Assembly (NCBI GenBank): GCA_016778465.1
Contig: JADHPM010000002.1
Coordinates: 1 to 64,000, forward strand
Direction: 5' to 3'
Length of the DNA stretch: 64,000 bases
From: Methylophilaceae bacterium
GTDB taxonomy: Bacteria; Pseudomonadota; Gammaproteobacteria; Burkholderiales; Methylophilaceae
A program made the position numbers and the translations under genes. A model generated the notes under the pieces. That model was not told the DNA's origin and did not search any database. It saw only the letters and a list, made by a program, of their open reading frames with translations. Positions 25,189 to 32,977 of the stretch are shown one piece after another (position 1 is the first letter of the stretch; each line of letters opens with the position of its first letter).

Positions 25189-26313
25189 ATGATTATTGGT
25201 ATTTTAAAAGAAACAAAAAGCAATGAATCTCGTGTCGCTGCCTCATTAGAGACAGCCAAAAAATTAATTGGGCTTAATCATAAAGTAATTGTTGAAAGTG
25301 GCGCAGGGATTTTATCTTTCATTCAGGATGCTGATTATCAAAATTTGGGCGTTAAAATAGTTAGCAGGCAGGAGGTCTTTGACGCTGAGATCATCCTTGT
25401 GGTCAATGCCCCATCGGCAGTTGATATTGAAAACCTAAAACCTAATCAAATTTTAATTGGTATGCTAGAACCGTTCAATAAACAGCTCACAACCCAATTA
25501 GCCGAAAAAAAAATTACCGCTTTTGCCTTAGAGGCGCTGCCAAGAAATACACGGGCACAAACCATGGATATTTTATCTTCACAAGCGAATATTGCCGGTT
25601 ACAAGGCAGTAATATTAGCAGCCAATACGTATAAGAAATTTATACCCATGTTAATGACCGCAGCGGGCACAGTAAAAGCCGCAAGAGTAATGATTTTAGG
25701 TGCGGGTGTTGCTGGCCTTCAAGCAATTGCAACAGCAAAACGTCTGGGCGCAATCGTTGAGGCCTCTGATGTTAGGCCTTCTGTAAAAGAACAAATAGAA
25801 TCACTAGGTGCAAAATTCATTGATGTTCCCTATGAGACGGATGAAGAAAAGGCAGCAGCTCTTGGAGAAGGTGGTTATGCAAAGGCTATGCCAAGGTCTT
25901 GGTTAAGTCGACAAGCGACATTGGTTGCAGAAAAGGCCGAGCAAGCAGACATTATTATTACCTCAGCGCTTATCCCCGGCAAAGAACCTCCAATCCTTAT
26001 TAACGAAGATACCGTAAAAAAAATGAAACAAGGTTCCGTTATTGTTGATATGGCTGCAGGACAGGCTTTAAATGGTTCCGGTAATTGCCCGTTAACAAAA
26101 GCGGATGAGATTGTTTATATCAATGGCGTAACTATAATTGGTACCACTAATTTGGCGAGTGAGTTGAGCGCAGACGCGACATCTTTGTATGCTCGTAATG
26201 TGTTTGAATTCGTAAAACTGTTATTTGACGAAAATAACGATTTAAAAATAAACATGGATGACGAACTTTTGGCTGGAAGTTTATTAACAATGGATGGACA
26301 AACTATAAAATAG
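25189..26313 (+). CDS. pntAA: NAD(P) transhydrogenase subunit alpha part 1 (domain I)
   Basis: This soluble NAD(H)-binding domain I of the proton-pumping transhydrogenase opens MIIGILKETKSNESRVAAS. The Rossmann motif is GAGVAGLQAIATAKRLGA, and the SDVRPSVKEQIESLGAKF segment follows. It ends at residue 374, before any membrane helix, so the alpha subunit is split as in Rhodospirillum-type enzymes. The complex uses proton motive force to make NADPH from NADH. It is followed by pntAB and pntB. Confidence 0.95.
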   Translation: MIIGILKETKSNESRVAASLETAKKLIGLNHKVIVESGAGILSFIQDADYQNLGVKIVSRQEVFDAEIILVVNAPSAVDIENLKPNQILIGMLEPFNKQLTTQLAEKKITAFALEALPRNTRAQTMDILSSQANIAGYKAVILAANTYKKFIPMLMTAAGTVKAARVMILGAGVAGLQAIATAKRLGAIVEASDVRPSVKEQIESLGAKFIDVPYETDEEKAAALGEGGYAKAMPRSWLSRQATLVAEKAEQADIIITSALIPGKEPPILINEDTVKKMKQGSVIVDMAAGQALNGSGNCPLTKADEIVYINGVTIIGTTNLASELSADATSLYARNVFEFVKLLFDENNDLKINMDDELLAGSLLTMDGQTIK

Positions 26314-26322
26314 GGGCTAACT

Positions 26323-26649
26323 ATGGCAGAAATACTTACTCTTCAAAACATTACAATTTTTGTATTAGCAATATTTGTCGGATATCACGTTGTGTGGAAC
26401 GTAACTCCAGCACTGCACACCCCCTTAATGTCCGTGACGAATGCTATTTCAGGTATTGTTGTGGTTGGTGCAATATTACAAGTTGTTGAAATTAACGACA
26501 ATGTAATATCTTTTAGTAGCATTTTAGGTGCTTTTGCCATCTTTTTTGCTTCTATTAATATTTTTGGTGGTTTTTTTGTAACGCAGCGCATGCTCGAGAT
26601 GTTTAAGAAAAAAGACAAGGTTAATAAGGAAATAAAGCTCGATGACTGA
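26323..26649 (+). CDS. pntAB: NAD(P) transhydrogenase subunit alpha part 2 (membrane segment)
   Basis: The 108-residue protein supplies the membrane helices of the alpha subunit: about three hydrophobic segments, with [21 protein letters not shown], a family hallmark, between the first two. It lies nine bases after pntAA and overlaps pntB by eight bases. Confidence 0.95.
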   Translation: MAEILTLQNITIFVLAIFVGYHVVWNVTPALHTPLMSVTNAISGIVVVGAILQVVEINDNVISFSSILGAFAIFFASINIFGGFFVTQRMLEMFKKKDKVNKEIKLDD

Positions 26650-28009
26650 ACAATCTTTTTCTATCATTGCCTATTTAGTTGCGGCTATTTTCTTTATTCT
26701 TGCCCTAAAAGGGCTTTCGTCTCCAACATCTGCAAGGCAAGGTAACCTCTTTGGCATGATAGGTATGACCATTGCGGTCATCACCACTTTAATCATTGGT
26801 GAGAATTTAATTGCTCTGTTGATTTTAATACCGATCGCACTTGGTGGCGCCATTGGTTTTGTTGCGGCTAAAAAAGTTCAAATGACCAAAATGCCAGAGT
26901 TAGTCGCTCTAATGCACTCGTTTGTTGGTTTGGCTGCCGTGCTCATTGCTCTGGCCGCCGTTTTAAATCCAATTGAAGTTCATACCACGGTGCAAAGAAT
27001 TGAACTATTTATTGGCGCATTCATTGGAGCGATTACGTTTACGGCCTCAGTGATCGCCTTTGGAAAGCTGTCAGGAAAATTTGGCGCCAAAGCGTTAGTC
27101 TTTAAGGGTCAACATCTACTGAATTTAATTCTAGCTATTTTAATGATTGGGTTCGGGGCGATTTATTTTCAAAATGAATCCATTTTGGCTTTCATCGTAA
27201 TGGTAATTTTTGCACTCATATTGGGCGTGTTGTTGATTGTCCCAATCGGTGGCGCTGATATGCCAGTGGTGGTATCGATGCTTAATAGTTATTCAGGATG
27301 GGCTGCCGCAGGAATCGGATTTACTCTGAATAACTCAGTTCTCATTATTGCAGGGGCATGCGTTGGATCATCGGGCGCAATCTTGTCTTATATTATGTGC
27401 AAGGCCATGAATCGTTCAATCGTTTCCGTCCTGCTCGGCGGGTTCGGTAGCGATGTAGCTGAAGACTTAGCAGACAAAGGCGAAAAAAATTACAAATCAG
27501 GGTCCGTCGACGATGTTGCTTTTTTAATGAGTAATGCGGACTCCGTTATTATTGTGCCAGGCTATGGTTTGGCTGTAGCAAGAGCCCAACATGCATTGCA
27601 AGAACTAACTGTAAAGTTGGTAGAGAAGGGTATAACTGTTAAATATGCAATTCATCCAGTAGCTGGTCGCATGCCGGGGCACATGAACGTCTTATTAGCA
27701 GAGGCTGATGTTCCCTACGAGCAAGTTGTTGAAATGGAAGACGTCAATAGTGAGTTCCCACAGACAGACGTTGTTTTGGTTATTGGCGCAAATGACGTCG
27801 TAAATCCTGCTGCAAAAACTCCAGGAAGCCCCATTTATGGAATGCCTATTTTGGAGGCACAAAAAGCTAAAATGATTATTGTGAACAAACGCTCAATGGC
27901 TCCCGGATACGCTGGTCTCGATAATGATTTATTCTACATGGATAAAACCATGATGCTTTTTGGTGACGCAAAAAACGTTGTGGAAGAGCTAGTAAAAACA
28001 ATAGAATAA
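26642..28009 (+). CDS. pntB: NAD(P) transhydrogenase subunit beta
   Basis: PntB has an N-terminal membrane domain of several helices (about 1-265) and a C-terminal NADP(H)-binding domain III with [18 protein letters not shown] and [18 protein letters not shown]. It has 455 residues. With pntAA and pntAB it makes a complete enzyme. NADPH from it could feed peroxide-reducing systems, which fits its place beside oxyR. Confidence 0.96.
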   Translation: MTEQSFSIIAYLVAAIFFILALKGLSSPTSARQGNLFGMIGMTIAVITTLIIGENLIALLILIPIALGGAIGFVAAKKVQMTKMPELVALMHSFVGLAAVLIALAAVLNPIEVHTTVQRIELFIGAFIGAITFTASVIAFGKLSGKFGAKALVFKGQHLLNLILAILMIGFGAIYFQNESILAFIVMVIFALILGVLLIVPIGGADMPVVVSMLNSYSGWAAAGIGFTLNNSVLIIAGACVGSSGAILSYIMCKAMNRSIVSVLLGGFGSDVAEDLADKGEKNYKSGSVDDVAFLMSNADSVIIVPGYGLAVARAQHALQELTVKLVEKGITVKYAIHPVAGRMPGHMNVLLAEADVPYEQVVEMEDVNSEFPQTDVVLVIGANDVVNPAAKTPGSPIYGMPILEAQKAKMIIVNKRSMAPGYAGLDNDLFYMDKTMMLFGDAKNVVEELVKTIE

Positions 28010-28101
28010 TATATCAACGATAATAATTTATTAAAAAACAATCTTAACTTTTTTGCTGCGCAACTAAAAAAATATTATCTATATTTAAGTAATAAAATAC
28101 T

Positions 28102-28130
28102 CTTACAATATTCTTTCATCACTCTATAAT
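28102..28130 (+). promoter_or_regulatory. Sigma-70 promoter giving a probably leaderless mRNA
   Basis: CTTACA (28102-28107) and a perfect TATAAT (28125-28130) are spaced by 17 bases. The ATG of the next gene begins eight bases after the -10, where transcription should start, so the mRNA would have almost no 5' leader. No Shine-Dalgarno element is visible. Confidence 0.6.
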
Positions 28131-28137
28131 TAAATCT

Positions 28138-28398
28138 ATGAGTGAATTAGATGAATTCCTAAACTATCTTGAGATATCTTATGAAAAGCTAAATGCTTTT
28201 GTAATATTAAATTTAAGTGAATTTGTTTTGGGGATTCTAATAATTTCAATAGCGGTAGTAATAATTTCAATGGCATATGTGTTGGTTTTATCAAAAGCAA
28301 CATCAAAAAAAAGGTCTGCACCAAAACGAAAAAAAATGAAATACACGAACGAGTTTATACAAGGCGTGCAAGGCATCGATCTTGATTTAAAAAAGTAA
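28138..28398 (+). CDS. Small single-pass membrane protein of unknown function
   Basis: I do not recognise a family. The 86 residues have an acidic N-terminus, one strong hydrophobic helix (about residues 28-53) and a very basic stretch KKRSAPKRKKMK just after it, which by the positive-inside rule puts the C-terminus in the cytoplasm. It has a consensus promoter whose start point coincides with the ATG. It is a single gene between pntB and the sigma-factor module. The opposite-strand ORFs here are shadows. Confidence 0.65.
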   Translation: MSELDEFLNYLEISYEKLNAFVILNLSEFVLGILIISIAVVIISMAYVLVLSKATSKKRSAPKRKKMKYTNEFIQGVQGIDLDLKK

Positions 28399-28519
28399 CA
28401 GCTCTAATTTATATTGTTTGTGTTAATACAAAACAATATGTTAGAAGCAGAAACAATGATAATAATGTATTTATAAAATAAGCCATAGGTGAATATTAAA
28501 GAAAAAATAAACATCATGT

Positions 28520-28538
28520 GTTACTGCGAATCATTATC
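28520..28538. promoter_or_regulatory. Candidate Fur box
   Basis: The 19 bases match the classical Fur consensus (GATAATGATAATCATTATC) at 15 positions, including an unbroken AATCATTATC. It lies about 150 bases upstream of the sigma gene. The surrounding DNA is AT-rich, which raises the chance rate, but ten consecutive matches are hard to dismiss. It suggests iron control of the sigma/Sel1 module. Confidence 0.45.
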
Positions 28539-28644
28539 ATTTTCATTTAAGAAAGCCCATATATCGCTTGGGCTGAGCGGCAATAGTTGAACAGGAGGAA
28601 TAACTATTACGCTTATGTAGTCTGTAAAATATTGAAAATGTCAG

Positions 28645-28671
28645 CCCTGACAAATTCATACCTTCATCGTC
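28645..28671 (+). promoter_or_regulatory. ECF-type promoter of the sigma-factor gene
   Basis: CCCTGAC (28645-28651) is followed after 16 bases by CGTC (28668-28671) and then T. CGTC is a common -10 element for ECF sigma factors. The identical elements and spacing recur upstream of the secreted Sel1 gene at 29936-29962, which suggests both are read by the sigma factor encoded here. The -35 overlaps a perfect inverted repeat (28639-28652). Confidence 0.6.
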
Positions 28672-28691
28672 TACCTGATTAAGGAGGAATC

Positions 28692-29249
28692 ATGTGGCAA
28701 AAAGATTGTTTTGATCTCATAAAAAGTAATGCCCCAGAGGATAAAAACAAAGGCATAGAAATTTTGTATGAAAATAATAAAATAAAATTTGAGGGATTCT
28801 TATTTAACCGGGGCTTTAAAAAAGAGCAAATAGAAGAAATTTTGCAAGAAAGCTTTATTAAAATTTTTAAGAGTTTTAATACACTTAAAGACTTTAATAC
28901 GCTTGAATCTTGGTGTTGGAGAATTCTGCGAAATACAACAAATGATTATCTTAGCCCAATCATAAAGGGCAGAGAAGGAATAAAAAAATTGGAGAGCGAA
29001 ACAGAAGAAGCGGCCTTAGAAGATAACCAAAATGATTCACAAAGTGATTGCGTATCAAAGGGTTTACAAGAATTTAATTTAGCAGAGCCTGATCGTGGCT
29101 ACGCTTTACAGTTGCAATTAGATAATTACCCTATCACTGAAGTTGCTATACGAATCGGGAGAACACCAGCAGCAACAAAAGAGTATTTAAGTCAAATAAG
29201 AAAAAAAGTTGCACCATTTATTGAACATTGTTTAGAGAATGACGAATGA
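28692..29249 (+). CDS. ECF-family RNA polymerase sigma factor
   Basis: The 185-residue protein has region 2 at about residues 30-90 (EEILQESFIKIFKSF, then LESWCWRILRNTTNDYL) and region 4 at about 140-180 (YPITEVAIRIGRTPAATKEYLSQIRKKV), joined by an acidic linker. There is no region 1 or 3, so it is an ECF (group IV) factor. Its ATG has an excellent AAGGAGG. The stop overlaps the next gene's ATG (ATGA), as expected of a sigma/anti-sigma pair. It probably drives its own promoter and that of the Sel1 gene two places downstream. The ECF subgroup cannot be fixed by eye. Confidence 0.88.
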   Translation: MWQKDCFDLIKSNAPEDKNKGIEILYENNKIKFEGFLFNRGFKKEQIEEILQESFIKIFKSFNTLKDFNTLESWCWRILRNTTNDYLSPIIKGREGIKKLESETEEAALEDNQNDSQSDCVSKGLQEFNLAEPDRGYALQLQLDNYPITEVAIRIGRTPAATKEYLSQIRKKVAPFIEHCLENDE

Positions 29250-29941
29250 AAAAGATAGATTTGGATAACGCATGGCTTCAAGTAATACAAGGCAAGTCAG
29301 TAGAGTTGATTGGTAATAGAAAGCTAATTCTACAAGCTAAATTAGTTAGACAGGCGCTTATTCAACAAAGGCAAAGATTCGAGAGCCTTAAAATAGATGA
29401 CGATAAAGTTCTGGCAAATATTCATCAAGCATGTGGTACGACAAAAAATAAAAATCCAATAATCAGGCAAATTTCTAAATGGGTTGGCATATTAATTTTG
29501 GGCAGCGGGGTTGTTTATGCCACAAAGACAATTCTTCATTTTAATGAGTTTCAGGAAACCAAAATTAATACTGAGACAAAAAACGAAACAGTTTTAAAAA
29601 ATGATAGCAAGGGGTTTTGGGGTGAGTGGTTTGATTCCAAGGGATCGTTTACAGGTTTTTGGTCAAAGCTCCAGCTCAGGCATTATGACCAACCAATCAA
29701 TACGGCAAACAACAACTGCAGACCTGATAATTTAGTATTCGAGAATTGTTTAAAATTAGCTAAGGAAAACAATGCAAGCGCACAATTTAATATCGCACTC
29801 ATGTATGAAAAGGGAATTCAAACGACGCAAAACTATGATAAAGCGTATGAGTGGTATAAAAAATCTGCAGCCTTAGGTAATGTAGAGGCACAATTTAATA
29901 TGAATTTCTTGATCGAAAAAAATTTAGTTAACAAACCCTGA
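29246..29941 (+). CDS. Membrane-anchored putative anti-sigma factor with a C-terminal Sel1 repeat
   Basis: The 231-residue protein has a charged cytoplasmic N-terminal part (about 1-76), one membrane helix (about 77-97) and a C-terminal part likely in the periplasm. That outer part carries FWGEWFDSKGSFTGFW (124-139) and one to two Sel1-like repeats (about 165-225, with AQFNIALMYEKG and KAYEWYKKSAALG). The layout and the four-base overlap with the sigma gene indicate an anti-sigma factor, but I see no canonical anti-sigma motif. The FWxxW...GSFxGF motif recurs in the secreted Sel1 protein that follows. Function is inferred from context. Confidence 0.65.
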   Translation: MKKIDLDNAWLQVIQGKSVELIGNRKLILQAKLVRQALIQQRQRFESLKIDDDKVLANIHQACGTTKNKNPIIRQISKWVGILILGSGVVYATKTILHFNEFQETKINTETKNETVLKNDSKGFWGEWFDSKGSFTGFWSKLQLRHYDQPINTANNNCRPDNLVFENCLKLAKENNASAQFNIALMYEKGIQTTQNYDKAYEWYKKSAALGNVEAQFNMNFLIEKNLVNKP

Positions 29942-29962
29942 CTATTAGAACCTATGGTCGTC
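29936..29962 (+). promoter_or_regulatory. ECF-type promoter of the secreted Sel1 gene
   Basis: CCCTGAC (29936-29942) is followed by 16 bases and CGTC (29959-29962) plus T, identical in both elements and spacing to the promoter of the sigma gene. The -35 overlaps the stop codon of the anti-sigma-like gene. Predicted transcription starts about 27 bases before the ATG at 29996, leaving room for the GAGG ribosome-binding site. Confidence 0.6.
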
Positions 29963-29995
29963 TTAATGATTAAGTAAATCATTTATGAGGCGATT

Positions 29996-31240
29996 ATGAA
30001 AATTAAAAAAATTTCTTGTATTTTAACTTCTGTTTTTTTGATCTCTTCAAGTTACGCAAGTGAAGATTGTATCAAAAAAGATTTTTGGTCAACTTGGTAT
30101 AGCCAAGGAAGCTTTAAGGGATTTGGTTTGCCTCCAATAAAAGCTGAAATCCATAAAGCAGAGTATCAATTGGCCGAGGAATATTATCAGGGTAAAAGGG
30201 TATCTAAAAATTATACAAAAGCACGCGAGTTATTTTCTAGTGCGGCTGATGGAGGCCTCGATCAAGCAAACTTTCGCTTGGGGTTAATACATCACTACGG
30301 ACAGGGGACAACTAAAAATTTACCGAGAGCCTTTAATTATTATTTAGTCCTTGCAGAGCAAAATGATATTAGGGCTCAATTTAATATTGGATTAATGTAT
30401 CGCTATGGCTTGGGCACAGACAAAAATTTAACAGAGGCATTTAATTGGTTTTATAGGTCTGCTTCAGCTCAAGAAAAAGTTGATATAAATAATTGCTCTG
30501 TTGAGCAAACTCCTTCAGCAGAATCTCAATATAATATAGCGCAAATGTATCATTATGGCTTGGGCATTGATAAAGATATTAAAAAAGCATTTTCTTGGTA
30601 TGAAAAAGCTGCAAAAAATAATTTAAAAGAGGCGCAATTTAATTTAGCAAAACTCCTTTTAGAAGATAACATTATTGAATTAAATTTTGAAAGAGCCATT
30701 GAAAGCTACCAATTAGCAGCAGAACAAGGTCTAGCAGAAGCGCAATTTAATTTGGCTCAACTACTGCATTATGGCCCAAGTTATTTTCAAAATCATCGCA
30801 GAGCATATAAATGGTATCTAAAGGCGGCCGCACAAGATTCAAAAGAGGCAATTTTTAATTTAGCCTTAATGAATCAATATGGCAGAGGCACAACACAAAA
30901 CTATATTTCTGCAAAAAAATATTATCACCAAATTGAAGATCAAAATATACCTGAAACTTACATTAATTTAGGATTTATATACCACTATGGATTAGGAACC
31001 CCTGTTGATGATAGAAAAGCAGTAGGCTATTTTCAACAAGCGTCGCGTTATAATTTTGGCGAAGCTGATTTTCACCTTGGAATTATTTACCGGGACGGAA
31101 GAGGAGTTAGTAAGAATTTAATACTTGCTGAGTCCTTTTTTCAAAAAGCAAAAGAAAAAGGTATTTTCGAGGCAAATCAAATTATGAATACTTTGGCTAT
31201 GCGTGAGCCAAATGATGTCAAATTGTTTGAGTTGCCATAA
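29996..31240 (+). CDS. Secreted protein with nine Sel1-like repeats
   Basis: The N-terminus MKIKKISCILTSVFLISSSYA is a cleavable signal peptide, so the protein is periplasmic or exported. FWSTWYSQGSFKGF (30-43) follows, matching a motif in the preceding membrane protein with one gap. The rest is about nine Sel1-like repeats of roughly 36 residues with the pattern AQFNxGxxYxxGxG...A..WYxKAA. Sel1 repeats form a helical solenoid that binds other proteins. It has its own ECF-type promoter. I infer that it acts outside the cytoplasm with the anchored Sel1 protein, perhaps as a sensor partner or effector; the ligand is unknown. Confidence 0.85.
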   Translation: MKIKKISCILTSVFLISSSYASEDCIKKDFWSTWYSQGSFKGFGLPPIKAEIHKAEYQLAEEYYQGKRVSKNYTKARELFSSAADGGLDQANFRLGLIHHYGQGTTKNLPRAFNYYLVLAEQNDIRAQFNIGLMYRYGLGTDKNLTEAFNWFYRSASAQEKVDINNCSVEQTPSAESQYNIAQMYHYGLGIDKDIKKAFSWYEKAAKNNLKEAQFNLAKLLLEDNIIELNFERAIESYQLAAEQGLAEAQFNLAQLLHYGPSYFQNHRRAYKWYLKAAAQDSKEAIFNLALMNQYGRGTTQNYISAKKYYHQIEDQNIPETYINLGFIYHYGLGTPVDDRKAVGYFQQASRYNFGEADFHLGIIYRDGRGVSKNLILAESFFQKAKEKGIFEANQIMNTLAMREPNDVKLFELP

Positions 31241-31507
31241 GAGTGTTTCGTAGCTCACACTTTTTGAAAGTTATCTTACTTATTTTTGTTTTTTATATGT
31301 TGGCAGAAATTATAGAAACATCAATAGATAAAAGACTTATTAACATTTCTCGAGTATATGAACAAAATTTGGCGGTATCAGAATTATAATTTTTGTGATT
31401 GGTTGCTTTAAGTGCTTTACGAGCTAAGGGGATATATAGATCAAAAGAAGAAGAGACTTAGGGTTATTGGACAGTAAAATTGTTTAAGCAATAGATAGTG
31501 AGTTAAC
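31241..31507. other. Gap between the Sel1 gene and the peroxiredoxin gene
   Basis: This 267-base stretch lies between converging genes. Its left half contains the possible small ORF listed separately. The right half shows no gene, clear hairpin terminator or repeat. Confidence 0.4.
31243..31389 (+). CDS. Possible 48-residue membrane peptide (weak)
   Basis: A GTG-started frame reads MFRSSHFLKVILLIFVFYMLAEII and ends at a TAA at 31387. The first half is strongly hydrophobic with a basic start, like a small membrane protein or a signal anchor, and the second half is polar. It starts two bases after the Sel1 gene stop. No Shine-Dalgarno element is visible and the start is not ATG, so this may be chance in AT-rich DNA. 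Confidence 0.22.
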   Translation: MFRSSHFLKVILLIFVFYMLAEIIETSIDKRLINISRVYEQNLAVSEL

Positions 31508-32326
31508 TTATTTAAATCCACCCTTGCTTCTTTTTTTACCCCTTTCCGTGCCGTCAAAAAAATCTGGTTGTTTAATAAATTTTAAGTAGTCTTCAAACTC
31601 ACTCGAGTCGTCATTTTGATAACTATCATTAAAATCTTTGGACTCAATCTCATTAGACATAATCACATCATCACCCGGAAACCAATTTGCTGGAGTTGAT
31701 ACTTTATATTTAGCTGAAACTTGAAGGGCATCAATGATTCGTATTATTTCATTAAAGTTTCTTCCAATATTTTTTGGGTAGACTAAAATAGCCTGTATTT
31801 TTTTGTTGGGATCAATAATAAAAACAGATCTGATTGTTTCTTTTAAGGGCGTGCCAATTGAGCCACTGTTTGGAAGAGCGTTAGGGTGATACATGTCATA
31901 TAGATTTGACACCTTAAGGTCCTCGTCACCAATAATAGGATAATTTACATCTGTATTTTCGTCAAAGATGTCCATTGTAGTAAGGATACCTAGCTCTCGC
32001 TCAAGTTTGTTTTTATACTTATTAATATCAGGAATCCACTCAAGATGATCTTCAATAGAATCTGCACTGAGCGCGATAACCTTGACATTTTTTTTATAAA
32101 ATTGAGGCTGAAGTAAAGCAACGCTTGCCAACTCAGTTGTACAGACAGGAGTAAAGTCACCAGGATGTGAAAACAAGACCACCCAATGATTTTGTGCCCA
32201 TTGGTAAAAGTTTAATTTACCTAAAGTGGTTTTTGCGTCAAAGTCTGGGGCCTGATCACCAATTTGCAAAGCGAAGCAATTACTAAAAAGGAAAATAAAA
32301 ATTATTAACCAGCAATTTTTGATCAT
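31508..32326 (-). CDS. Exported 1-Cys peroxiredoxin (Prx6 type)
   Basis: The enzyme reduces peroxides. The catalytic site HPGDFTPVCTTEL has the peroxidatic cysteine at residue 62. The C-terminal part (about 165-225) fits the Prx6 group, with PANWFPGDDV as family hallmark. No other cysteine exists outside the leader, so it is a 1-Cys enzyme. Unusually, it begins with MIKNCWLIIFIFLFSNCFA, a signal peptide, so it should act in the periplasm. After the Prx domain there is an extra tail, first acidic (SKDFNDSYQNDDSSEFED) and ending basic (GKKRSKGG). It converges on the sigma/Sel1 module. Confidence 0.88.
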   Translation of the reverse strand: MIKNCWLIIFIFLFSNCFALQIGDQAPDFDAKTTLGKLNFYQWAQNHWVVLFSHPGDFTPVCTTELASVALLQPQFYKKNVKVIALSADSIEDHLEWIPDINKYKNKLERELGILTTMDIFDENTDVNYPIIGDEDLKVSNLYDMYHPNALPNSGSIGTPLKETIRSVFIIDPNKKIQAILVYPKNIGRNFNEIIRIIDALQVSAKYKVSTPANWFPGDDVIMSNEIESKDFNDSYQNDDSSEFEDYLKFIKQPDFFDGTERGKKRSKGGFK

Positions 32327-32395
32327 TAAACTCTTTCGTATGAATAGTTCAGTGAGTATAACAATTTTTCAAAAATTCACCCTATCAAATAAAAT

Positions 32396-32977
32396 TTATG
32401 CAAGATCTTTGATTAATGATTGTTGAATTTCAGGGGGCACTATCACTTCAGTTTTAAAAAGCGGATGATCAATACCAAATACAATGGGTAAACCCACTTT
32501 CGCATCAGCACACATATTTTTTGTTAACTCAAATCTGAGGAAATGCACAGATGCAGTTTTTTCATCATTTTCTCGACTCAAGTCCTCATTTGCAATCGCA
32601 TAGATTTTTTCACTATCTTCAATTTTTACCCATATTGATTTTTCGATACCAATAAGTTTCTCAAGTGCCCTTTTTCTTTCCTCAACTTTTTCATATTCGA
32701 TCATAAAAGTTGCTTTCCAATTTGTTCCATCTGGAATGAGCGGGTTATATACGTCAAGCTCCTCTTGAATTCCTTCTGACTCAAAGATTTTTTCAATACG
32801 AAGCATTTCTTGTACTTGATATTGCATAGTTAATTTATCTTCAAAATAAATAGCTGCATGCGGATTAAGGGCTAGACGTCTATTTTTTTTATGCGCCATA
32901 ACTTTGTTTCTATATTCTTCACGAATTTCAGCGTACTTTTCTAAACTGTATAAATCTTTTTTTTCTAAATGTGCCAT
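32396..32977 (-). CDS. DUF3501 family protein
   Basis: The 193-residue protein matches the DUF3501 pattern: an N-terminal EIREEYRNKVMAHKKNRRLALNPHAAIYFED, then an alpha-beta middle, and a C-terminal GLPIVFGIDHPLFK. The function is unknown. Family members are typically encoded beside an Fe-S oxidoreductase and rubrerythrin, as here: it starts one base after the stop of the Fe-S gene. A role in peroxide or iron-sulphur chemistry is inferred from that linkage. Confidence 0.8.
   Translation of the reverse strand: MAHLEKKDLYSLEKYAEIREEYRNKVMAHKKNRRLALNPHAAIYFEDKLTMQYQVQEMLRIEKIFESEGIQEELDVYNPLIPDGTNWKATFMIEYEKVEERKRALEKLIGIEKSIWVKIEDSEKIYAIANEDLSRENDEKTASVHFLRFELTKNMCADAKVGLPIVFGIDHPLFKTEVIVPPEIQQSLIKDLA

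Larger units (their letters stand above)
28399..28691. other. Regulatory region upstream of the ECF sigma gene
   Basis: This 293-base gap holds no credible gene. It contains a Fur-like site (28520-28538), an inverted repeat TGTCAG-CC-CTGACA (28639-28652), an ECF-type promoter pattern (28645-28671) and a strong Shine-Dalgarno AAGGAGG (28681-28687). A long leader could start from an undefined sigma-70 promoter near the Fur-like site. Confidence 0.5.

Noticed and set aside
28452-28470. A second Fur-like site
   Set aside because: Only 12 of 19 positions match and all the DNA here is AT-rich, so chance is a fair explanation.
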